Below are positions 12,111-24,172 of a DNA stretch of 64,000 bases, in pieces. The position numbers were made by a program, and so were the translations under genes. Under the pieces are notes generated by a model that made no database searches, was not told the DNA's origin, and was given only the letters and a program-made list of their open reading frames with translations. Each line of letters begins with the position of its first letter. Positions within the stretch are counted from its first letter, which is position 1. The DNA comes from Whalleya microplaca (Eukaryota > Ascomycota > Sordariomycetes > Xylariales > Xylariaceae). The stretch spans positions 62,001 to 126,000 of the forward strand of contig MU385751.1 of NCBI GenBank assembly GCA_022497155.1, read 5' to 3'.

Positions 12111-13693
12111 GAGAGAACGGTTAATAAACGACTACGACTACGACCACAACCACCACCACCACTACTAGAGATTTTCTAGATTTTTCTTATATTCCGGCGG
12201 GCCTACTTCTATTAGCCGTGATCCATGAGCAGCATTTACAGGCGTTTCCAGGAGGCTTTTTGGGAGGGATGGGGATTTTCTTTCTCCAGGAAACCCGGGG
12301 AATTTTTTTTTAATTTTTTTTTTTTTTTAATTTTTCTATCTGTCGCTGTTACGGCCGTGGGCTGGCTTGGCTGGCTTGGCGAAACTATAGGAGTTCTTTT
12401 TCTATTTATTTGCTCATGTTGCTGTTGTCACAATCGACACACACTCATACGTCTTCTTATTTGTCATAAACGAATTAGCGCTGGTACTTTATTCGAAAGC
12501 ATTTCGAGAGAGCAGGAGGGAGGATTAAAGCCCGTCTGGGGGAATGGCGCGGGAGTGGGGTGAGAAACTCGGAAAGGGGGCGAGGAGGGGTACACGGTGG
12601 GGAGTGGGGAGAGGACCGCAGTTCTCGCCGAGAGCGACTCCAGTGTGGCAAATAGAGAGATATATCGTGACATATCCCATATTTGATCAAAGATAGTCGG
12701 TCAGTCAGGACCACATTTAGTAGCAACAGCAGCAACAACAGCAGCAGTAGCAGCAAAGCCTCATTGTAGGAAGAGTGTGTCTTCTCATTTTTTGTATGTC
12801 ATCAGAAATCAAAGCGCAATGGTATATTTGAGACAAACAACAAAAAAGCAACAACCCATCAATCATCATCATCATCATCATCATCAATCAAATGCATGCA
12901 TGGAACAACATCATCGTCAACTGCGTCGTCTTCTCCAAACATGAAAAAATTCGCCTTGCGGGGGCGCGGCGCTTCCGGCGGCTTTTCGAAGTTTAATAAT
13001 AATAAAAAATCACAACGAAAAAATGGACTATCGGCTAGCTAATAAGTAATAAGTTAGGTAAGAATAATCGTCTCCTGAGCCGCAAGCAAAACTTTCGGCG
13101 CAACGCAATCGTGCGGTATGTAAAAACTAACGAGTCCTCGTCCTCATCAGAAGGGAAGTGATAAAAGATAATAATCGGTAAAGCAAAACCTCCCCTTGCC
13201 CCCTTTCCACCTCCGGGAGTCTGTCCCCTTCCTTCATTCCTTCCTTGCTTCCTTCCATCCATTCATCCCTCTGAACATGTCATATCATGCATTCGTATCA
13301 TGATCATTCCATCCATACATACGTCCATACGTCCATACATCCATCCATTTCATACCTTCGGGATGGAGAAAGAAAAGCCAAATGCAAATAATAATCATCA
13401 TCGTCTGACTGAAGAAGAAAAAAATGACCCTTCCCTTCAATCATTCATTTCCATCCGTTCATCCGTCCGTCCATCCATCCAGAAAATCGAAAACTCGAAC
13501 GCCCTTTTTATCTTTTCTCGTTCCCTTGGCCCTGAATAATAGAAAGAACGCCACGTTCCGTCATATATCATGCGTGAGTTAAGAAGCTGCTGTGTGTAAA
13601 ATGCCTTCCTATCGCTCAGCTCATTTCATCATCCCTTAGTGTATAGTGTAGTGTGAGTAGTCATCAGATCGTGCGTATCATAGCAGTATGAGA
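12111..13693. other. intergenic region with simple repeats between convergent genes
   Basis: 3' flanks of the F-box gene (+) and the AT-hook gene (-). It contains a T-rich tract (12303-12336), a CAG/CAA-rich tract (12723-12755), an (ATC)n array of about eight units (12862-12886) and CATC/CATA-rich sequence around 13305-13350 and 13445-13485. No gene seen. Confidence 0.6.
12862..12886. repeat. (ATC)n microsatellite
   Basis: About eight perfect ATC units in the intergenic region between two convergent genes. Confidence 0.9.
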
Positions 13694-16600
13694 TTATGAC
13701 GGCCACCGGTTCTGGCTGGTGCGGCCGACGCTCGAGGAGTTCAGATAGCTGTTGTTCATCCCCGCCGCGGCCGATGAGTACAGCGGCGCTGCGCTGGAGC
13801 CGGTCGTCCGCTGTTGCTGCGGGGGCACGCCGCCACCGCCGCCGCCACCGCCGCCGCCGCCGCTTAGTCCGTACGAACTGGTGCCCAGCTGCTCCAGCCC
13901 GCCGTGGCTGCTACCCGAGTTCAGACTCTGCATGTCGATGAAGCTCGAGTCCGTGAAGGGATGGAAGGTCGATGGCATGGCCGGGTGCGAAGCGCTGTGA
14001 GTCGTCGTGGGAGTCTGACGCGCGCCGAAATGAGGCGAATGGTTTGAGACATTGTGGCCGGTTGCGCTGGTAGTGCCGCGGTAGTTATTATCTAAGGGTG
14101 ACCCTGAGGCTGTCTGGCGAGGCGCATAGCCTGTACTATTATGCAAGAGCGATGGCGACCCTCTGTAATTATTATCTCCTTGCATTAGAGGGGAATTAGA
14201 TTGGGCACCGAACTGGGGAGAATTAGTAACGTGCTGCACAAGCCCTGTTCCAGGGGAGCTGGTTGCCATGTGTTGTGTCTGACGTTGGTTGGTAGTATAC
14301 GCCGAAGGCTGTGCGTTGTAGGAAGAACTAAGAGTTTGCGTTTGAGGATAATAATTCTGAGACGGCCTTGCCGGCTGGTGTGAAGCCAGAGCAGATGGCA
14401 TTTGAGGAGGGTTTGGAGCCTGCGATGGAATAGGCGAAGTATTTTGGGTTGTGTGCTGGTGCATCTGTTGGCGATTGACCGTTGACTGTCTTGCCCCGTC
14501 CTGTCGGTTTTGAAGAGCTGTAAAGCGTTCATAGTGAGCCTCCAAGCCTTCCGCAGCTGGAGCAGGCGATACTGTATTCATGATTGATGCAGTAGCTTGT
14601 GGTTGCTGCTGCTGCTGCTGCTGTTGCTGCTTCTGTGTCCGGTTTGTGTAGTTATGTGTCTGATCAGGTCGACTCTGCAGCGCAGCCATTTGTTCGTATT
14701 GTGCTTTTAGGCTGCTGGTTGGGATGGGATTTTGAGACGAAATAGTAGCTTGACTAGATTGATGTGTCGAATCTGAAGCCACTGCCGTAGATGGGACAGA
14801 ACCTTTCGTCGTCATATTGTTCGGGGTCGACCGCTTTGCTGCTTGCGTAGTAGAGGTTGGGTCCTGCGATTTGCGAGATCGCTTGGCTACTGGAGTAGTA
14901 GAAGTATTCAGAGATTGTTGGTTAGACTGGCCAATCGACGGTGACTGTTGATGAGTCTGAGCTGGAGTGATAGCCGTCTGAGTGATAATAGGCTGCTGAG
15001 CCTGCTGGGAAAGTGAACTACTTCCTTTGCTACCACCGGCGGTCCCGTCTACTTGGACAGGTGCGACATTAGCATTGGCATTAGGACGCTTCCGTTTCTT
15101 CCCAACGATTGTTGACTCCTTGACTTGTGGGGTTGGAACCTGGCTACTAGGTGCTGCAGGTGCCGCAGGTGCCGCAGGTGCCGCGGGTGGATGTGGTAAC
15201 TGGGTTCGCTTGTCTTTGCGTGAGCTGGCAGGGTTGTTCAGGGAAGCTATGGTGTTACTCGTGGACGAGGCTATCATGACTGGTGTCTGACTGGGAGGTT
15301 GACTATTCTGCTTGCTTGCCAACGCGGGCACCTGCGGCTGAGCCGTGGTAGTACTCTGGACAGGTCCTTCATTGGTATCTTTCTGCCTATTCTTGGAGCC
15401 CTTTGGTCGACCTGTAGTTATCTTTTTCTTCGACTGTTCGCGTAGCATGGGAACTGGCACTGGCACAGGAGTTACCTTGGGCGGCGCTTGCAGTATTGGC
15501 GCAGCAGCTGGCTGGCTTGGAGGATTCGAACTTGTTGCCGCAAGTTCTGCTGGCTGACCACTTTGCTGTGGGTTAGAAAGCTCCTTGGGTCGGTTTTTGG
15601 AACCCTTGGGTCTGCCTCGCCTTTTGGCACTAGACGCAGGGACCGTCGTGCCTTCATTAATAGACCTAAATCCACCAGTTGAGCCCGTCGCCGGAGTATG
15701 GTTGAAGCGTTCACCATCAGCAACTCTAGGAGGCGTGCTCGGCGCATCCCTAGAAGCACCCCCATCCTCGACAACATCCTCATCTCCATTCAACTCTAGG
15801 ACGCTATCCTCAACATCCACCCAGCCGTCGTCCTGGGGATCTTGAGTTTGATTTGAGGTTTTCTTGGAGCCTTTCTTGAGGCCCTTGTCACTCCGAGCCT
15901 TGCTCGCCTTGCTACCCTTTGGTCGGCCCCTCGGACGTCTTTGGCTCGTAGGCGCTGGGGCTGGCGGGGGAACAGTCTGTCTTCTGGGATGCTCAAGATT
16001 GGGGAATATCTCTGCAATCCACCCTACGAATAGGGACCCCGAACCATTTGATTCGGCGCTTTCTGGAAATCTGCCATCAGCAGGGGGCGGCGCCTCGGGT
16101 ACACCACCGAAGAAGGCGATCGCCCTACATAGTTGATCGACGACATTTTGTGGGGGTATACTCCTCAGGAGGGTTAATAGACGAGCCTGTTCGGCCTTAG
16201 TGTCTACGCCTGACAGAGGCTCGACGGGACCCGGCGGTTCAATGGACGACTCGACGGACTTCGTAGGCGACGCAAATTGCTTGAGGCCAGGCGGGCGCGG
16301 GTAGTTTGCTCGCCGCTGGTGAGACACATAAGTGTCGGTCTGAGCCAATTTAGCCTGTAAAGCGGTGCTTTCGCTAGTCCGCTTCGCCGCAGCATCTCTA
16401 CCTTCGCTTGCGCGGTGACTAGCCACATCCATGTGCATGACGCCGAAGTTCCCCTTCATCTGTTCTGTAACGTCTTTCAACTTGCTCGGCACGGGGTTTC
16501 GGACACGTCCATCTCGAGGGTACAACCTTAGGTCTGCCTGGATAGGACCGTCATTCTGTACGGCGGAAGGGCCCGAGAACCCATTGGCGCTGCCATTAGT

Positions 16601-16811
16601 GGCATTCGCGGCCTGGGAAGGCGAAGAGGTGGTTAGACCCGGGGCCGGAGAATCAGAGGGCGGCGGATGGCTAGCACTCGAGGGTCTAGCAGCAGTTTGG
16701 ATTGGCGTTTTTGCCAAATTGGCTGATGGTTGGCCTGTTATGGTAGGTCAGCTAGTTAGACAACGAGACTACATGCGGAATTTGAAGCGGCATACCGGAC
16801 GCGGTAGCCAT
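13694..16811 (-). CDS. AT-hook DNA-binding protein, low complexity
   Basis: A 16-nt first coding exon (16811-16796, MATAS plus one base) joins a single 3,041-nt exon (16734-13694) through a GTATGC...CAG intron, giving 1,018 residues. Three AT-hooks are visible: RPRGRPKGSK (about 272-281), KRRGRPKGSKNR (about 376-387) and TGRPKGSKNR (about 447-455). This motif binds the minor groove of AT-rich DNA. A conserved-looking N-terminal block (ADLRLYPRDGRVRNPVPSKL, then KGNFGVMHMD) and a short helical domain (VVDQLCRAIAFFGGVPE) precede them. The C-terminal half is Gln/Ser/Thr/Pro-rich, with a run of ten Gln, an (APA)n stretch and a nine-to-ten-Gly run. It is probably a nuclear chromatin or transcription factor; no enzymatic domain is seen. 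The frame is open over 3 kb despite the repeats. Confidence 0.8.
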
Positions 16812-19373
16812 TGGTTCGAGCGATGTCAATCATGGCAGTCGGGGTCCAAGACAGGTCGGTTTTGTTCGCCACGGCTTGGAGAAGCTTGCACTTATCTCTG
16901 GCAGCTGAATATCGACTGGGTGGTAGAATTCCATTCTCGTCCGGCGCACAAGATGGCGGGTGCCGCAACTACCAGCGCGTCATCGCGAAGGGAGCTTGCG
17001 ACGATGTCGAAGAGTTGGGGCAAGACAGAGGCCAATCACTAGATGGCAAGAATTGGTAGAATATCCGCAACAGCGACACCGACTTAGGGTGGGTGGTTGA
17101 GGCGACGAATGTCACGGCAGTTCAGATTTACTGTTGATATTCCTTCGGCCGTCGGCAGCAGCAGCAGGATTTGTTATGTAGAAGCTGATATCAAAGATAG
17201 TGGATAGAGTATTATGAGAATAGTTGGGGCTTCATAAGAAGACGAGCTGGCTGACTAGATGGGGTCGTGTGACACTTGCTACGACGAGCTGATAATAGAG
17301 GGAAAAGGGTTGACGGTGACGGTGACCGTAGAGGCAAAGGTAAGGGTAAAGGCAAATAAAGGTAAATGAATAGTGATTAATTATCATGGCCCTTGGAGAG
17401 GCGGCGGTTATCGACCCTCTTCTTCGCCTTCGGTTTTGGGGTTGCGCTTCAACGCACGCACAATAATAGGTGCGTTTGGGTAAGCGGATTGGGGATAGTC
17501 GACTTCTCTCCTCTCTCAATTGTATGTACTCGCAGTATAGTACCTAGGTACATACGTACATGCCTAGTTAGAAAGATGGCTGGTAGGTCGCTGCTGCTCT
17601 ACCTAGCTCTACCAGTTCTACCTAAGGTTAGTGGTGCAGGTGCAGGTGCAGTGGTGCCCGTCGATAAACAGGATCGCCCGTGTCCCCGTGCAGACGGTGC
17701 AGTTTGTGGTCCGTGACCTGTCTGTCCCACTAATCAGCCAGTCGACTTCACACTAGGGGATGCCGCTAGGCTGTTATTAGGCGTTGTCTGGTGCTGTCTC
17801 ATCCCCATTGGCGCCACAACTGATAGCAGTCAACAGTGAAGGTAACTAGACTAAACATAGTTGCGCCTTCTGTTCTCTTCTAGGTAGTTATTTATTTATT
17901 TCCACTTGATCCTGCCGACCTTCAGCTCAAGTTCGAGATATAGACCGGACTCTAGACTCTTGTATTTGCATAATTTCATCTCCGTTTCACGTTACATGAA
18001 GCTGTGCATGTATATGTAGTGTCACATAGCTTGCAATTTGAAGTGCTCGTCTAAACGTCCATACCATTGACTTATACGTGAGGCAGCTGGGAACTTTAAG
18101 CAACTTGGTCTCCTAAATGCTATGCTGCTATATGATTTTGATAAGAAATACATTGAAGAAACTGCATGTTGTGTTTCAATATAAATCTGAATGCATCTGT
18201 ATTCAAGTAGTTAATCAGGTACGGTCTCGAACACGCATACATGATGCTTAAGCACAGCTATATATACAATACGAAGGTATGCATACCTACTATAATATGT
18301 AAGTTGCAGACTCAAATATACATATTAGCCATCATCATGAATACATACCTGTATATTCTGCCAAAGTGCTAGAACTCCTTAGTCGATCTTGACAAATATC
18401 CTTGGCCTTGAAATGTCAACGTCTACTGCCGTCTCGGACTCGAGAACTCTTATCAGTCCGTACGAGCCGAGGGTAGACAACAAAGGGCCGGTATATCAGA
18501 CCGCTTTGGAGGGACTGAATTGTTTAATCCTACCAACTCAAAACGTATGCATCTTTCAAATCCAGGTGACTTTTTACATATGTAGGAGTAATAAATGATT
18601 CCCCTGTCCTTTTGTTGCGTAATTCTTAAACTTGCCAGCTGAAATCAAGACATGTATTACACACGACACTCTGCAACAATAATATTGGTCCAAGCCAAAA
18701 TTAAAAAAGAACTACCAAGGTAAAGAAAATAAGGTAGTCTTCTCACAACTGAAAGATAGTCGAACCTCAAAAGTTCATTGAAATATTATTACAATGTCTA
18801 TATAAACAAATTCACTCAACTCGGTATTGTTTGAAGTACAGTATTCGTACTTGTAGAGGAAATAAGGTACGAAGTATCGCAGGGATGGATCGCATTCAGG
18901 TCTGCACTTTTACTTGTGGTAGTCGCGCTGATCGACACAGCTTGAAGCTTCCCCACATTGATGCTGCAGTATGTACCTAGGTACCCAGCCGAGCTGGGTC
19001 AGCACTGACGTTTATTCCAAACGTCCTGCCTCGCAGTATAGGTGCAGTTCACCTAACAACCTTCTATCGTACAGCTATCGAGCTCCCTATATACTTCGCG
19101 ACCTATACCACGACGAATTCCGTGAACGTCTGCCGGATGAGAAATTGTCGTAATCTCTTCATACCTCCGGCCTCTATTGTTATATGTGCTGTATTATTCT
19201 AAACAGCCTGATACCTAAGTCTCCTGTTGAGCAATATTCGCTGTAGCTAGCCTCGAGTCCTCAACCCAACGAGCTCGAACAACCTCCTACTCCGCCCCTG
19301 TCGGCTATATTGACGCTTTCGCTATTCGACCAGATCGTAAACCCCCGGTTTCGCCGCCTAGTCCCAAGTTGCG
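16812..19373. other. intergenic region between divergent genes
   Basis: Promoter regions of the AT-hook gene (-) and VMA5 (+). It contains the 12-base palindrome GTACCTAGGTAC near 18971-18982, a related GTACCTAGGTACAT near 17539, and a CAGGTG-type short repeat near 17635. Sequence from about 18000 to 18850 is AT-rich. No supported gene. Confidence 0.5.
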
Positions 19374-20825
19374 ATGGCTCCGACTCCGGCGAAATACGTT
19401 CTCCTATCGCTCCCTCTTAGCACGTTCGACACGGGCGACAAGGAGGAAGCCCTCGACTCTCTGAAGTCTATTATCACCGCCGAGAATGGGACCGTCCTAC
19501 CCTTCGCCGTCCCGAACTTTAAGATAGGAACACTTGACGCTTTAGTTCAGCAGGCCGATGACTTAGCCAAGCTGAACACGGCGTGCGAGGGGCTGGTTGC
19601 AAAGGTGGGCGACTCGTTGCGCACATTATACGATGGGAACGAGGAGAAGACTGCCCAGCAGCAGACGGTCAATGATAGTGCGTGCCCTACTTCCTACGCC
19701 TTACGGTGTCTCCGGCCTTGTTGACCAGCATTCAGAACCAACTGATCAGTATCTGCGTACCTTTACTTGGAACAAAGTTCGCTATAGAGCCGATAAGCCG
19801 GTTGGCGAGCTTGTTGACAACTTGCAAAAGGTATATCTGATCAAATCGCACATAATAATCGACTATGGTTAACACGGAACTTGCGCCGATAGGAACTAGT
19901 CACGATCGACAATGATGTCAAGGGCAAATTCAACCAATACACCCAAGTAAAGACAAACTTGGCGACTCTGCAAAGGAAACAAACGTACGGTACCCTTGGA
20001 AATCCACGAAACCTACTTTACATTCTCGGTGCTAACTGGTTTCTGCGCTTAGCGGTAATCTTGCGACCAAGTCGCTCACACCAATTGTTAACCCGTCTCT
20101 ACTCGTACAAGATTCCGAATATCTCGAAACGCACCTGATCGCGGTCCCTGCCAACCTCAAGAGGGACTTCGTCAAGAGCTACGAAACCCTCTCGCCCATG
20201 GTCGTGCCCCGGTCGTCCATACAGGTCGCGCAAGACGATGAATTCGTTCTGTTCGCCGTCACTACGTTTAAGAAGCATGGTGCCGAGTTCCAACAGAAGT
20301 GCCGAGAGCAGAAGTGGACGCCGCGCCAGTACAAGTACGTCGAGGGCGGCAAGGAGGAAGAGCAAAAGGAGCTCGACCGCGTCGCGCGCGAGGAGAAGAA
20401 GGTATGGGGCGAGGCGTTGCGACTGAGCCGCACGGGCTGGAGCGAGAGCGTCATGATATGGGCGCATGTCATGGCCCTCCGCGTCTTCGTGGAATCGGTC
20501 CTGCGATACGGCTTACCCCTCGAATTCGTATCCACACTTGTCCTGGTAAGAAACCTCTTCTATCTCAGTTTTCTTCGACCATGGACGAACAAGAACCCAT
20601 ACTGACATATTGCAACAGACAAATTCAAAGCTCGTGAAAAAGGTGAAGGCGGCATTAGACTCGTCCTATTCGTACCTGGGAGGAAATGCATTTGGGCGAG
20701 ACAAGCGGGGCAGGATTACGAAAGACGACGCGGCGTTAACGTCGGAGATGGCGGCGGCCGGCGTGGGCGGGCATGGTGACGGCAACGAGTACACTGCCTA
20801 CGTGTACTACGAGTTCGAATTGTAG
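19374..20825 (+). CDS. VMA5: V-type proton ATPase subunit C
   Basis: Five exons, 19374-19677, 19736-19830, 19893-19984, 20053-20545 and 20619-20825, all with matching phases, give 396 residues, the usual length for this family. Recognisable blocks are KYVLLSLPLS at the start, YLRTFTWNKVRYRADKPVGE across exon 2, and the C-terminal ALRVFVESVLRYGLPLEF followed by NEYTAYVYYEFEL. Subunit C bridges the peripheral stalks (EG) and the membrane-embedded a subunit of the vacuolar H+-ATPase, and it is released on reversible V1-Vo disassembly. The first exon reads into a stop soon after its GTGCGT donor, and every later junction restores the family sequence. Convergent with the APS kinase gene. Confidence 0.93.
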
Positions 20826-21138
20826 ACAGGCATGCATGCAGCTAAATTCTCAGGCTGGCGTTCATGGAGGGGACGGCGGGCCAAGTCGAAGGAGTGACTA
20901 GCATCAGCATCCCCGAAATAAAGGGGGCTTCAATCAATCCATCACAAACATGAAAATTCTGTATACACACAATCCGATGCACGAGTCTATTGCAAGTATA
21001 TGAGATTGGTTCGCCTCTATAGGGACCGCGGTCTGTTCAAGTGAACTCCCATCCCATCAATCCCCCCATAATAGAATGATGTAGCCTCGACCGCTCGCAA
21101 CCAATAAGGCCATGCCATGCCACACACATCCCCTTTAT
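20826..21138. other. short intergenic, convergent 3' ends
   Basis: 313 bases between VMA5 (+) and APS kinase (-). Presumably overlapping 3' UTRs; nothing else seen. Confidence 0.5.
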
Positions 21139-22192
21139 CTACAAAGCAGCGGTCTTAGCAGGGATCAACCCCCTGCCCTCGAGGTACTTCACAATATCAG
21201 CGACGCACTCCTCGACGGAGCGCTCGTGGGTGCGGATGGTGACCTCGGGGCTCTCGGGGGCCTCGTACGGCGAGCTGATGCCCGTGAACTCCTTGATCTC
21301 GCCGGCGCGCGCCTTCTTGTACAGGCCCTTGGGGTCGCGCTGCTCGGCCACCTCGACGGGGACGTCGACGTAGACCTCGACGAAGGGGATCGCCTCGTCG
21401 TCGAGGCTGTCCGCCGCCTCGTGCAGCGACCGCGCCAGCTGTCTGTCCGCGCGGAACGGCGAGATGAAGGAGGTTAGCGCGATTGTTGAGGAGTCTGCGA
21501 AGAGCTTGGCTACCTATGTCCAGGGTCGGGGGTTAGCTGGGCTGACGAGGGGGGGGGGGGGGGGTGGGGGGGTGGAATACGAGGAAGGAAGGAAAGGAGT
21601 AGGGACGTATATACCTCGCCGATGCGCCGGATGTTCTCATTGCGGTCCTTCTCCGAGAACCCCAGGTCCTTATTCAGCCCGAAGCGCACGTTGTCGCCGT
21701 CGAGGCGGTAGGCGGCGAGCCCCAGGTGCAGCAGGTGCTGCTCGAGCGCCGTCGCCACCGTCGACTTGCCCGACGCTGACAGCCCCGTGAACCACAGCGT
21801 GAAGCCCTTCTGCTGCCGGAACTGGTTGCGCTCGCGCCGCGTCAGGCCGGGGTGCCAGGTGATGTTGCTGGGTAGGCGGTGTTAGTATGTGTATCGAGAC
21901 CGAGTGTTCTCGGTATTTCTTGGTTTTTATTTCATTTGGCATGGTTTGGTCGACTTGCAAGTAGGACAACTAGTTGCCAATTGCATCTTCTGCAGACATC
22001 CTCGATGCAGGAAACCTGCATTGTCCTTGTATGCTGTCGCGCAGGTACGTAGACACGCGCACGCCTTGCAGGAGGATCGCCATTGAGTCCAGATGGCGGG
22101 GGGAGGGGTAACGGGAAAGATATAATTCAGATGCAGACAGAAGAAACAAAATCAAGGGTCCCCTTGGGAACATTGTCTCACTTACGTTGCCA
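21139..22192 (-). CDS. MET14: adenylylsulfate (APS) kinase
   Basis: Three exons on the minus strand: an 8-nt first exon (22192-22185, ATGGCAAC), 21867-21615 and 21513-21139. They give 211 residues, the family length. The protein opens [18 protein letters not shown] and carries the P-loop GLSASGKST (Walker A), then [20 protein letters not shown], a segment that binds APS, and [20 protein letters not shown] in the last exon. It phosphorylates APS to PAPS with ATP in sulfate assimilation. The first intron (317 nt) is long for this window. The second intron (21514-21614) contains a run of about 18 G on the plus strand. Donors are GTAAGT and GTATAT. Confidence 0.94.
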
Positions 22193-23072
22193 TAATACTT
22201 TCTTGCGTCCCAATTTCGATGAACTCGCTCGGTATAGGTAAGAGAAGAGAATTGACCTGTCAATCAATTAATGGCGGGCAACGATGTTTTTATTTTTTAT
22301 TTTTTTTATGTTCAACTTTGGCAGAAAGCAGTCTAGCAATAATTCTTTGCTGTAGATTCCGTACCCCAAGACGCCATGCCGGAGCCACGGTGGATATCTA
22401 GTTTCCCATTACCGCTTAAGCGACTCGATCTGCTTACGTAGGGGCGTACGGAATACTTGACATCGGATGGCGTGCCCCCTTTAAACTCCGATTTGCGGGA
22501 ACTCCCTTAACCTACCGAGTTTGGAACTACATATGCCTCTCTACTGTGAGGTGGTCAAAGCGTTCGGCACACGAAAAGGGAAAATTAGGCTGGCTCCATT
22601 TAGTTCATCATTATCATCTTTAATACACCTATTCCTGGCCTCTTGCTATTAATACCTGCAACACTACCTACATATAGCGCATATTTCAGTACATATAGTA
22701 TTGCTACGCACGTTTACTCGAAAATTTAGGACGAGTGTACTATGTAAATCGCAACGAACAAGGTTCCCCGTTGTATGTCATCCGGAGTATTCGACATTTC
22801 ATTACAGTCCGTCCATCGTCTGTCTTGGGTGCATAGCATTGTAGTTCAGGGGCATTCAGGAACAATTGTATCTTTCTTCTCATGTTGAATCTCATCAGTG
22901 ACAACTTGCCAGTCTCAGCAGTTTCACTCATGCTGTTCTATACGTAAATACATGTAATCCTATAGCCTCCGTAAAATTCATAGGCGCCGAGCTCTTGCCC
23001 GGGTTCTAGCTTAAGCCCTTGTAAACCTCAACGGCCTTCCATGCAAACCCAAGGGAATCTATCATTTAATTT
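22193..23072. other. intergenic region upstream of APS kinase
   Basis: Promoter side of MET14 and 3' side of the thioesterase gene. A T-rich tract lies at about 22287-22308. No coding sequence recognised; the small open frame at 22740-22931 (-) has no family resemblance. Confidence 0.5.
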
Positions 23073-24172
23073 CTAATACGCCAGGCCTCTTTGCTTTTCT
23101 ATCCTCTCGTCTAGGTCTATGCCGTAGGGTATACGTTTGCCATCATCTAAGAACGGGTCAGCAGAGTCCATATTAATCAATGCGTCCAGATATAGACTCA
23201 CAGCAGCCTGCTTAGGCGAAACAAACAACGCGGTCGCCTCGGCCAACACAACCGGCGTCTCGCCCTCCCTCACCAGCGTCTCGAGCCTGCCCTCGACCCA
23301 GGCCTTGCGGCCCTCGACCTTCGTGGTGGTGGCGCGCAGGACCACGTACGCGCCCGCGGGCGCCGGGGCGCGGTAGTTGATATTGAGGTTGGCGGTCATG
23401 CCGACCTTGTGCGGGAGCGCGGCGAAGCAGCAGCGCGCGAGGCCCTCGTCGAGCATCGTGGCCAGCAGGCCGCCGTGCACGATGCCCGGGTGACCGCACA
23501 GCTCGTCGCCGAGGTACGAGATCCAGACGAGGGACTTGCCGCCGCGCTCGGCGAACACGAGCGGCGGGACCACGATGCGCCCGGGGCCGAGCAGCGTGCC
23601 GCCCGTCAGGTTGTGCGTGCGGAAGGCGGCCGGGATCTTCAGGTGCGGGCGCGACTCCACGAAGCCGTCGCGCGCGCGCAGCTCCGCTACCACCGGGTGC
23701 GACGCGATGAAGGCCTCGACCTCGTGCTCCTCGGGGTGCGAGGGCGTGTAGAGGGAGAGCGTCTCCGCGTCCGTCGGCGGGTTCAGCAGGCTGCTTATCG
23801 CGGGTATCGTGGGTGCAGCGGCCATGGCGAAGCCGAGGGAGGTGAAGACTATGCCGATGGCGAAGACCCTTGCTGCGCGGCGGAGGCGTGAAGGTTGAGG
23901 GGGCAGAGGCTCTTCGGGCTCTGCTGCAGCTGGAAACCAGAGGGGAATGTTAGCGGATGGGAATAGGAGGCGCGATTCGGGGTTTAAGTAGTTGAGACGG
24001 AACAATGCCAAGGTCACGTACCGGCGGAAGAGATGGAGCTGACAAAGCGACGAGGCAGAGACCGAGGCAGTGACCGAGGCAGTGACCGAGACGAGGACAA
24101 ATATAGAGCCGCGTAAGATTGGCGATTTATGCCAGCGAGGACTCGGCCTCGCATTATCGCGGTGGGAGGCAT
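23073..24172 (-). CDS. mitochondrial hotdog-fold thioesterase (PaaI/4HBT type)
   Basis: Two exons, 24172-24022 and 23929-23073, joined in phase 1 across a GTACGT...CAG intron of 92 nt, give 335 residues. The first exon supplies the ATG and an arginine/serine-rich, acid-free leader (MRGRVLAGINRQSYAALYLS, then three repeats of SLPR), a convincing mitochondrial presequence. A single membrane segment follows (VFAIGIVFTSLGFAMAA, about residues 73-90). The hotdog domain covers about residues 160-300 and has the PaaI-type motif GIVHGGLLATMLDEGLAR; its His-Gly-Gly and the following acidic residue are typical of acyl-CoA thioesterases. The likely activity is acyl-CoA hydrolysis at the inner mitochondrial membrane (inference). 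Using the second exon alone would leave no ATG and would turn the intron into coding sequence. Confidence 0.85.

Noticed and set aside
17535..18985. GTACCTAGGTAC palindromes as possible regulatory elements
   Set aside because: Such ACCTAGGT sequences are scattered in intergenic DNA of many filamentous ascomycetes; two copies here do not support a specific function.
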